From positions 149,021,106 through 149,085,105 of the forward strand of contig CAKMRJ010005523.1 of NCBI GenBank assembly GCA_928212115.1: a DNA stretch of 64,000 nt. Direction: 5' to 3'. A program made the translations under genes and the position numbers. Each line of letters opens with the position of its first letter. Position 1 is the first letter of the stretch. Under the pieces are notes generated by a model, which was not told where the DNA came from, did not search any database, and was given only the letters and a program-made list of their open reading frames with translations. Source of the DNA: Lactuca virosa (Eukaryota > Streptophyta > Magnoliopsida > Asterales > Asteraceae). This document shows, piece by piece, positions 55,526 to 64,000 of the stretch.

Positions 55526-57180
55526 CTAAGCAAAGAGATGAGGATAGTTAAGTTTCATTTGATCCTCGCGCTCCCAAGTGAACTCTGGTCCTCGTTTGGC
55601 GTTCCAACGAACCTTCACAATCGGGATGCGGCTTTGCTTCGTTCGTTTGACCTCTCGGTCCATGATCTCCACAGGTTCTTCCACGAAGTTGAGGCTCTCA
55701 TTGATCTCGATTTCATCGAGTGGAATTATGAGAGTCTCTTCGGATAGGCACTTTTTCAAGTTCGAGACGTGGAAGGTAGGATGCACATTACTAAGTTCGC
55801 GGGGTAGATTGAGTTTGTAAGCTACGGGGCCGATTCTAGCGAGAATCTCAAAAGGACCTATGTATCTTGGATTCAGCTTTCCGCGCTTTCCGAAGCGTAT
55901 CAAGCCTTTCCAGGGTGAGACTTTCAAAAGGACTCGGTCTCCCACCTGGAATTCCAAGGGTTTCCTCCGTTTGTCTGCGTAGCTTTTCTGTCGGTCTCTT
56001 GAGGCTTTAAGTCGTGCTCGGATTTGTACGATCTTTTCGGTGGTTTCGCGGATGATTTCTGGACCGGTGAGAGTGCTGTCAGGAACTCGTCCCTTAGCTA
56101 ATTGAGTGTCGCCTACCTCGGCCCAGCACAGAGGGGATCTGCACTTCCGGCCGTATAGGGCTTCGAATGGGGCAGCTTTGATGCTTGTGTGATAACTGTT
56201 GTTGTAGGAAAACTCGACTAGGGGTAAGTGGGTATCCCACGCCTTACCAAAGTCGATTACACAGGCTCGCAGCATATCCTCCAAGGTTTGAATAGTTCTC
56301 TCACTTTGTCCATCGGTTTGAGGATGGTATGCTGTGCTCATATCCAGCTTAGTTCCAAGAGCCTTCTGTAGGGACTGCCAGAACCTCGAGGTGAACCTGC
56401 TATCCCGATCGGAAATAATGGACACAGGTACACCGTGCAGTCGGACTACCTCTTGGATGTAAATTCGCGTAAGTCTCTCCATTTTGAAATTTTCCTTGAT
56501 AGGAAGGAAGTGGGCGGATTTGGTTAGCCGGTCGACAATTACCCAAATGGTGTCGTACCCACTCGGAGATTTGGGCAATTTGGTAATGAAATCCATAGTA
56601 ATTCTCTCCCACTTCCATTCAGGTATCTCTGGCTGTTGGAGAAGACCCGAGGGTTTCTGGTATTCGACCTTGACCTTAGCGCAAGTAAGGCACTTATTCA
56701 CGAAGGTAGCGATTTCCGCTTTCATGTTAGGCCACCAGTACGATTTCTTGAGATCCAGGTACATCTTATCTGAACCTGGGTGAATGGAATATCGAGTGTT
56801 GTGCGCTTCTTTCATGACCAAGTCTCTGAAGCCACCGTGTCGCGGTGTCCAGATCCGGTCCATGAGGTAGTAAGCTCCGTCATCCTTGACTACCAGATTC
56901 TTATCCATTCCTCGCAGGGACTCTCCCGCCACATTTTCCGGTTTCAAAGCTTCAAGCTGTGCTCCCTTAATTTGTGCGGGTAGATGCGAATGGATAGTCA
57001 TGGTTAGGGACTTGACTCTTCGCCCAGAATATTCCTTCCGACTTAGGGCGTCTGCTACTACATTGGCTCTACCCGGGTGGTAACGAATTTCACATTCGTA
57101 GTCATTGAGTAGCTCGACCCACCGTCGTTGTCTCATGTTGAGCTCCTTCTGGTTGAAGATGTGTTGGAGGCTTTTTGGTC
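55526..57180 (-). CDS. pol: Element D RNase H end, integrase and chromodomain-like tail
   Basis: One uninterrupted frame of about 550 codons. It includes KSLQHIFNQKELNMRQRRW (RNase H end), a zinc region with HPGSDKMYLDLKKSYWWPNM and CLTCAKVK, and a catalytic triad in TMDFITKLP, ISDRDSRFTSRFWQ and TDGQSERTIQ, all intact. The GPFEILARIGPVAYKL module and the tail SRIPIVKVRWNAKRGPEF with FTWERED end at KLNYPHLFA. The open frame upstream of 57180 is artificial: the join to RNase H is broken there by a one-base deletion. This is the best-preserved integrase in the window. Confidence 0.9.
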
Positions 57181-58720
57181 GGTATAGATGGTGCTCTTTG
57201 TACCATACAGATAGTGTCTCCATATCTTTAGGGCGAACACGACCGCTCCTAGCTCGAGGTCGTGCGTGGTGTAGTTGACTTCGTGTGTCTTCAGCTGTCT
57301 TGAGGCGTAGGCGATGACCTTACCTCGTTGCATCAGAACACAGCCGAGCCCCTGATTGGATGCATCGCAATATACTACGAAGTCATCTGTCCCTTCGGGG
57401 AGGGACAGTATCGGCGCGGTGCACAAGGCTTGCTTCAGGGTTCGGAATGCCTTCTCTTGTTTTTCTTCCCAGTCAAAGGCACGCCTTTCTGGGTCAATGC
57501 CGTAAGAGGCTTCGCGATCCGAGAGAAATTCTGAATGAATCTTCGGTAGTAGCCAGCGAGGCCTAGAAATTGGCGAATTTCTGTAGGCGTCTTCGGTGCT
57601 GACCAGTTCTCAATAGCTTTAATCTTGGATGGGTCCACGTGGATTCCTTCTTTGCTAACCACGTGTCCTAAGAATTCGACTCTTCGGATCCAAAATTCGC
57701 ACTTTGAGAACTTTGCGTAAAGCTTCTCCGATCGTAGAGTTTCCAGGACCTGTCGCAGATGATCGCTATGCTCTTCCTCACTTCTAGAGTAGATAAGTAT
57801 ATCATCAATGAAGACGATGACGAACTGATCCAAGTAAGGACGGCATACTCTATTCATCAAGTCCATGAAGACTGCGGGCGCATTGGTCAGTCCGAACGGC
57901 ATCACTACAACTCGTAGTGCCCGTAACGAGTCCGGAAGGCTGTCTTCGGAACATCCTCCTCGAGCACTCGCAACTGGTGATACCCGGACCTTAGATCAAT
58001 TTTGGAAAAGTAACTCGCCCCTTGCAGTTGATCAAATAAATCGTCTATACGAGGAAGGGGATAACGGTTCTTGATTGTCAGCTTGTTGAGTTCTCTGTAG
58101 TCGATGCACATGCGGAACGATCCGTCTTTCTTCTTTACGAACAAGACTGGTGCTCCCCAGGGTGAGAAGCTTGGTCTTATAAAGCCCTTGTTGAGCAGTT
58201 CGTTAAGTTGGCCGGATAGTTCTTGCATCTCAGCAGGCGCTAGACGATAGGGCGATTTAGCTACGGGGGTAGCTCCTGGAATTAAATCGATTCTGAACTC
58301 GACTTGACGTTTAGGAGGTAAAACTGGGAGTTCCTCTGGAAAGATGTCAGGGAAGTCGCACACGACGGGGAAATCTTTGAGTTCTTTCGTTTTCCGGCTC
58401 GTGTCGACAACGTGTGCAAGGAATGCGCGATATTCCTTGCGCAAGTATTTCTGAGCTTGAATGCTCGAGATGATGCGAAGGCTCGTACTGGGTTTGTCTC
58501 CGTAGATCATCAATGTTTCATTGTTGGGCAAGTTCAAACGGATGGCTTTGTCGAAACACAGGATGTCGGTATGATGGAGACTCAACCAGTCCATGCCTAT
58601 GATGACATCAAAGCTCTTGATCGCTACTGGTATGAGATCGATAGGAAACGAATGATTATCTAGCGTGAGGGTACAACCTATGTAGATTTCGTTAGAACTT
58701 TCCGTTTTGCCGTTAGCCAT
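57133..58720 (-). pseudogene. pol: Element D protease end, reverse transcriptase and RNase H, two or three one-base shifts
   Basis: 58720-57905: VIIGMDWLSLHHTD, LFVKKKDGSFRMCIDYREL and KIDLRSGYHQLRV, ending at GHYEL because a TTT run is one base short. 57905-57435: MPFGLTNAPAVFMDLMNRV and VFIDDILIYS (intact). Near 57465 another T run is one base short. 57426-57133: VVYCDASNQGLGCVLMQRGK and HDLELG (intact). A third shift follows near 57180. Correcting single bases would restore one frame, so these may be sequencing errors rather than true mutations. Confidence 0.87.
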
Positions 58721-60056
58721 TTCTACGACGAAGGTTTCTTTCAGTGATTGCGGTGATTGTTTGAGTAAGTGTTAAAGTTTTTGATTTACGAAACTTCTTT
58801 TGCCCCACTATCGAATAGAATACAAGCATAATAGTTATCGAGAAGGAACGTACCCGTGACTACGGTGGGGTCTGCTACAGCCTCATTATGCCAATAGCAA
58901 GTAGTCTACCTGCTCCTCCCGCGTTGCCAGCCTTTGGACATTCCTTTTGAAATGTCCGACTTCGCCACAGCCATAGCAGGCCTGGCGCTCCCGAACTGGG
59001 AAATTGGGAAATAGGTTTTGGGAGGTGCTCTGCAGAACCGGATGGTGTGGCCCTTCCGGTCGCAATTGGTGCAGTGCATTTCACGGCATGGGCCGTTATG
59101 ATGGAAGGCGCACTTATCGCACTTGGGTAGATTCCCCGCATATTTTGGCGGGCACAGGGGCAGTAGGAGTAGTGGCAGCATGGACAGCCACCATTTGCTG
59201 GTTACTGAAGAGGATTTGACTGATTACCCTTCTTTCGATCTCCCCGCTTTTTTTCTTGTTGTCGGAGGCGTGAGTTGGAGCAGTAGTGTGTGATGTTGTA
59301 GTTGTTGATGGAGCACGGGGAACTTCATGATCGATAAGCATTGGGCCAACTCCTGGCACTTTCAAAGGTCGTGGTCTTGATGATAGAACGTTCCCACGAT
59401 ACGGAGGGCACTAGGCCCCCGATGTATCGCTCATCTTCTTAGCTTCCGATGGGAATCATGTTAGGGCATAGGGCTACCAGCTCGCAGTACCGTGGTTTTG
59501 TAAGCTACTATATCGGAACCCTGCATTTGAGATTCAGAGTTCCTCCTCAATTCTGAATTTCTCCCTTTGGGCAGTACTCTGTCATCATTAGGTCTTTCAG
59601 TGTATCCCAACCATGGCGTTAGCTGCTACCAGGGAGAGTGCTTTGACATGGCCATTCCACCATGTCGGCCCTTGGGTAAGGGTACAAGTAGCAAACTTTA
59701 TCTTGCCCCTTCGGGGCAGGAGCACATTTCACATACTGCTTCGGTTCTTTCGAACCCATTAGGTTAGGGCGAGGATTCCCCCGGTCCCGTTGAAGTAGGT
59801 AGGCTTGCAACTGATGAAATCTTTGTAGGTGCATTCCCGAGCACGGGGGTGGGTTTCACCCTGGCTAGAGTTAGTTCCCAGTCCACCTCCACTGGCACCA
59901 CCAGAATTGACTTGCGCCAGAGCGGCGGTCACGGCTGCAGTCACGGCTGTTTGGAACAACACCGGGTCGAACTGCGGAGGAACCGGCGGTGTAGTTGGTG
60001 GTGGGGTGGAGCCGAGTTGCGGGAGTTCTCCTGGTTGGACGCTTGCGAGGCGGCAT
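58721..60056 (-). pseudogene. gag: Element D gag and protease start, many frameshifts
   Basis: ATG at 60056 (MPPRKRPTRRTPATRL), basic as in A. A shift near 59965 leads to QTAVTAAVTAALAQVNSGGA and ECTYKDFISCKPTYFNG. The rest of the capsid (59750-59370) is scattered over all frames. Zinc knuckle CTNCDRKGHTIRFC is preceded by CDKCAFHHNGPC. A second knuckle is split by a shift. Protease reads CILFDSGAKE (active Asp present, about 58805), again with a one-base shift right after. The density of single-base shifts is far higher than in the integrase part. Confidence 0.82.
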
Positions 60057-61244
60057 CCTGTACTGAAAGATTACGAAAATGATGACAATAGTAAGAATTG
60101 GTTTGTAAACAGGATAAGAGTGTTTCTTGGACTAAATCTCTATAGTCCGAAAAACAAAAGGGGAATGTACTACTAGGTTAGGGACACCCAAAAGCACAAC
60201 TTCCCCATCGATTAGATACTGCCAATATTACTGGTATTACTGATGTATAATGAGTTCGGGAAAGAAAATGACCTAGCAGGAGGTCTTACATCAAACCATC
60301 AAGGAAAAATGTTGGCAGTTTAGTAGTCTGCTAGAGTACTTCCAAAGTTAGGAATGTTTACAGGCATGTACTCTATCGATTATAGAAAAAAGGCTATTCC
60401 TTAATCAAAAGGGAAGGATGAGTTGGCATCTTTTACTGGCGACGGGGATCCTTTGGGGCAAACCCTAAGATCAGCCAGTTGGCGCACAACTCCTGAAGAT
60501 GTCGCTCGTGCGTCCTCTGACGTGCTCGGAGTTCCACGGCTTCCGCTCGGGATGCGGTGATGCCATTTACGCGAGGATGGGGAAAGAAATTGATAGGCGC
60601 GCTAATCTAGATACTTATAAGATGATCGTTATTAGTCGACCCAATATTTGCATAGTGCATACCAATTACATGTAATCGAAGCAGAATAGACCTTCGAATA
60701 AGTGACCCTAACTCCAGCCCCCAATCAAACAAAGAAAGAACAGGAAATGAAGCAAAGGTCACAGATTCTAAGTCTATAACGCCTTAGTCACATGTAACCG
60801 TGGTGTATCCACTTAGCAACTATTGCCCTACTAGTAACGACCCTTTTAGTTCTCACATATGTTGTAACTAGAATGTAGAATACTCCTATAGTATTCTTGT
60901 TCTGATGTTCTTGTAGCAGTATTGGTAAGTTTTAGACTTGTTGCAACACCACAACCATTCTTAGGCACATGCTAGCCACTCCTAGGAAAATGTAGTTGAT
61001 CAGGCTACATCCGCCTAGTTTTGGCCATATGTCTCTAAGCCTAACTGTGATGTTCAACAATCTTAATACTTTTGTTCTGTTCTAGTATGATACTGACCCT
61101 TTGTATGAATGAATGTATATATATACTTAGTTAAATATTTTATTATTTAAAAGTATATATTCTTGTTCAGAGTGTTTTAGTCCCGATGTGTTTATAGTTT
61201 GTATATCTTTTATGGGTTGATATACTTGATTCACTATAAACAGT
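60057..61244 (-). other. Element D leader between primer site and gag
   Basis: Nearly 1.2 kb. On the minus strand near 60590-60450 it reads HPRVNGITASRAEAVELRAR then QRTHERHLQELCANW, a charged helical stretch like the C-terminus of the pre-gag ORFs of A and G, but no GDPYYP motif or open ORF was found. It may be the remains of that ORF. Confidence 0.45.
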
Positions 61245-61256
61245 GCTCTGATACCA
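61245..61256 (-). promoter_or_regulatory. Primer-binding site of element D
   Basis: The reverse complement is TGGTATCAGAGC, three bases inside the 5' LTR. Confidence 0.92.
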
Positions 61257-61259
61257 ATC

Positions 61260-64000
61260 TGTCACACCCCAAAACCGAGAACGGCGGAATACGTTCTGGG
61301 GTGGAGGACGTCATGTACAGTATCATAACAAAGCATAATAGTAAAGACAAGCAACAACATCCATTGCATTAAGATAATAATTGTAATACAAACGTGTTCA
61401 GTACAAATGTTAGACACCAAAAATACAATCAAAATAAAGTGGAGTCTTATGTGTGCTCCGTCTTCTCAAAGCTGCATCCGTACCTGTCTACTGATGACCT
61501 GAGAATACAAGTTATTTTGAAAACGTTTATCAGCATAAAGCTGGTGAGTTCATAAGTATTTAGTGTCATTTCATGTATAAAATATTCACAATTATACACA
61601 TTGTAAAAGAAAGTTTCGGTGTTCGGAAAATAGTATGAGCCCTAGAAAACCCTATGTTTTCCAGAAAAAGTAGTCTTCACCAAGACCCGATGGTTTGTTT
61701 GTTCCTTTGATAATGTACAAGTTTTTCTCAGTAGTTATTAGTTTGAAAATATAGTTTTAGACTTTATTCATGTATAGTAATGAGAAAAAATGTTTTACCC
61801 CAACAGTATCACTGTCGGCCATATGAATGAATGAAGGCTCCAGGTAGTAGTATTAATGTACAATACTCCTCAGGGAGTCTGTTGCCTTTAATTCTTAAAG
61901 TATTAATTAAAGGTTTGAATGTGAACTCGTACGTAACCATGCTGATTGACGATCGAATCCCTTTGACCCTCCGAGTCATATGTAGTGATGTGACATTTTG
62001 TCCCCCTGGGCCTAGACGGCTCGGACTGTAGCTAGCAGTCGGGATGGGGAGTGTCTGTCCCGTATAGATCTATACACATAATGCCCGCTCTCCCTCCAGG
62101 AGACTCTGGTTACGCGGTGGGTGATAGCACAAGATGTGTCGTATCGAGAAATAGTATGTCACATTCTATTTTAGTAAGTTCTCTTGTATAGTATGTATTT
62201 TCTCTTTGTATAGCATATAGTGTTCTCTTTGTATAGTATGTAATGTTCTCCTTGTATAGTATATAGTGTTTCTTTGTATAGTACATAGCATATATTGACT
62301 CACAAACTGAACTGACTCTGGTAGTTGTCATGGCAATAGTAGTAGTGAGTAGATCCCTTAACTATACCTATTATAGTTAAATAGTATTGTTGGTTGCATG
62401 TCTTTGATATCCAAAGGCATTGAACTGATATGAAAACTTTTATATCTGACACAAATAATATAGATATATAACTAAGAATTCAACGAGAGTCGGACTAATA
62501 ACAAAATACCCTAAGCCCACAATCAAACAAGAACAGGAAGTAAGGTGAGTTATTAGTCCTAAGTCCTTCAAGTCTTACTTATATAAATATATTGGTGTAG
62601 ATATGGTTTGGAATAAAAATAGTTTAAACGAATTTTGGAAAATAGTTTTATAGTGATTTACACGAAAATGAATTGGTAAGCATTTGAAAACAGTTTAATT
62701 GGCAATATAGTTGAAAGTATAAAAAATCCCTTTTTGGTGGTTAAAAACAGTTAATAGTGTAGAAAATCCTTTGGTTGCAAGTTATAATTCACATGCGATT
62801 GTTACTATAACTTATTTGGTTCAACTTGTATTCCCCCCCATAAAACAGTTAAAAACATTTAAAAAGGTTCATTTAGGGGTATGAACTCACTGTAGTGAGT
62901 GAAGTGGATGGAAACGCCGAGTAGGATGCTAGGTGTCAAGTGAGGACTTGAACACACGCACGGATCCTATGTAACATGTAGTGATGTATAAGTATCTAAT
63001 TAGTTGTGTAATCGCTAATTAAGTGGAGTAAAGGCACTTTAATGTATGAAAACACTTTGTTTCAAGTGTTAGGAGTGCTAAAGGTTGCATCTAAGGAGTG
63101 TATGGCCTCACTATGGAGTTTACCACTTCACTTTGCCACACTTAAGTGTGTTTACGGTTGGAGGAGACCATTTCCCCCATGAGTTTACGGCCGCCGTAAA
63201 CTCATGGAAATGGTGAGTTTGTGTGTCTAAAGGTCTCATGCATCACAAGGAAGGCTCCTAGGATCAATTCGAGGGCTTGGAAGTGATTAGGGTTCAATTG
63301 GGTACTCCTTGGAGTTTACGGTCCTTGGACCACTCCTTGGGAGTTTACGGTCGTAAACTCTAGGGTTTACGGCCGTTAACCCTTGACCACTTCAACCATT
63401 TCATGTTTAGGGTCCTAAGCTCATCTACACTAGTTTCAAGTTCATCAAACAAGCTAAGGAAGGGTTAGGGGCATCAAAACACCATTTGAGGTGTTTACGG
63501 TTTTGGGTTTACGGTTCTTGAATGTTCAAGAACCGTAAACTCAAGGTTTATGGCCAAAAAGTCACGATTTGGGTTCCTTAGTTCATGCATGCAAGTATCT
63601 AAGCTATAATCTAAGCATTAGAGAAGGTTTGGAAGTGTTTTGGGCTTCAAAACCCTCATATAGGAGTTCACGGTTTTGGGAGGCTCCCCAAACCGTAAAC
63701 ACATGCATGTTGGGGCATTTGGATGATTCAAACTTGAGATGGCATGAATACTAAGTTAAACAACAGTTAGGACGATACCTTTGATTTTTGAGCTTGAATG
63801 AGGTGATTTTGGCCAAAACCCGATTTTAGAGAAGAGAAAGTAGAGAGAGAAAGCTCCAAGGTGGGGAAAAGGCTCTAAAGGTGGACACTCCTCCTTTATA
63901 TATGGTTTTTGCCTAGTGGGGACCCACCATACACTGTCGTTTAAACGGAGCTAAATGTTTTTACCCGGTAAACTAAACCGTAACCCGACTTAGTTGTTTT
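61260..64000 (-). repeat. Element D 5' LTR (cut by the window end)
   Basis: Matches 52593 to about 55330 of the 3' LTR. Differences are mostly one-base gains or losses in runs (for example TTTT/TTT, GGG/GG) and few substitutions. About 130 bases should lie beyond the window. Confidence 0.92.

Larger units (their letters stand above)
52593..64000 (-). mobile_element. Element D: young gypsy chromovirus, minus strand, runs off the window
   Basis: From right to left: 5' LTR (61260 to beyond 64000), primer site, gag, protease, reverse transcriptase, RNase H, integrase, chromodomain-like tail (ends 55526), polypurine tract, 3' LTR (52593-55457). The two LTRs differ mainly by single-base length changes in homopolymers. 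All catalytic motifs of pol are intact. Pol resembles that of element A closely, yet U3 is unrelated. The right-hand target duplication is outside the window. Confidence 0.92.

Overview
This window is plant nuclear DNA made almost entirely of nested LTR retrotransposons. I see no host protein-coding gene, rRNA, tRNA or CRISPR array. The chromodomain-type Ty3/gypsy elements with methionine-tRNA primer sites and LTRs of 2-3 kb fit the Tekay/Del chromovirus group. A dicot with a repeat-rich genome is likely, and Asteraceae (lettuce-like) is my guess from overall character. The species call is inference.

Layout. (1) 25-10838 (+): element A, a full-length gypsy element with 2.4 kb LTRs and CAAAA target duplication. 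It sits in a minus-strand LTR fragment (B: 1-24 and 10839-11238). B in turn interrupts a minus-strand LTR of the family of element D (11239-12805). (2) 12806-24073 (-): a degenerate Ty1/copia element, its left LTR cut by the D-like LTR. It carries element E (13875-17708, +, ACAAC duplication), which kept its 5' LTR and gag but lost pol and nearly all its 3' LTR. (3) 24074-24456: end of another LTR; 24457-25723: unassigned DNA. (4) 25724-52437 (+): element G, an old gypsy element truncated in its 3' LTR. Its RNase H region is interrupted by an E-family insertion (TAAGT duplication) that has been tandemly duplicated. The left copy is a solo LTR (32277-43838) that contains full-length element F (32908-42073, CAATG duplication). 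The right copy is an internally deleted element K (43951-49277, -). (5) 52593-64000 and beyond (-): element D, whose pol is nearly intact and which looks youngest; it runs off the window.

How the parts work together. Each element is one transcription unit: U3 promoter with TATA box, primer-binding site next to the 5' LTR, gag-pol (capsid/zinc knuckle, protease, reverse transcriptase, RNase H, integrase with chromodomain), polypurine tract, 3' LTR. All visible copies carry stops or frameshifts. D is the least damaged, and several of its lesions look like homopolymer sequence errors.

Most interesting: (a) an apparent intron inside the LTR (GTGAGT donor, TTTTCAG-type acceptor) at equivalent positions in several families, containing a hairpin with a compensatory change; (b) an extra ORF between primer site and gag in A and G, with a GDPYYP motif, acidic tract and charged helical C-terminus; (c) four phased ~165 bp repeats in U3 shared by A, E and F; (d) odd-length CG-centred palindromes just upstream of TATA in A, G and B; (e) a tandem duplication that copied an LTR/host junction; (f) loss of a catalytic acid in all four enzymes of G.
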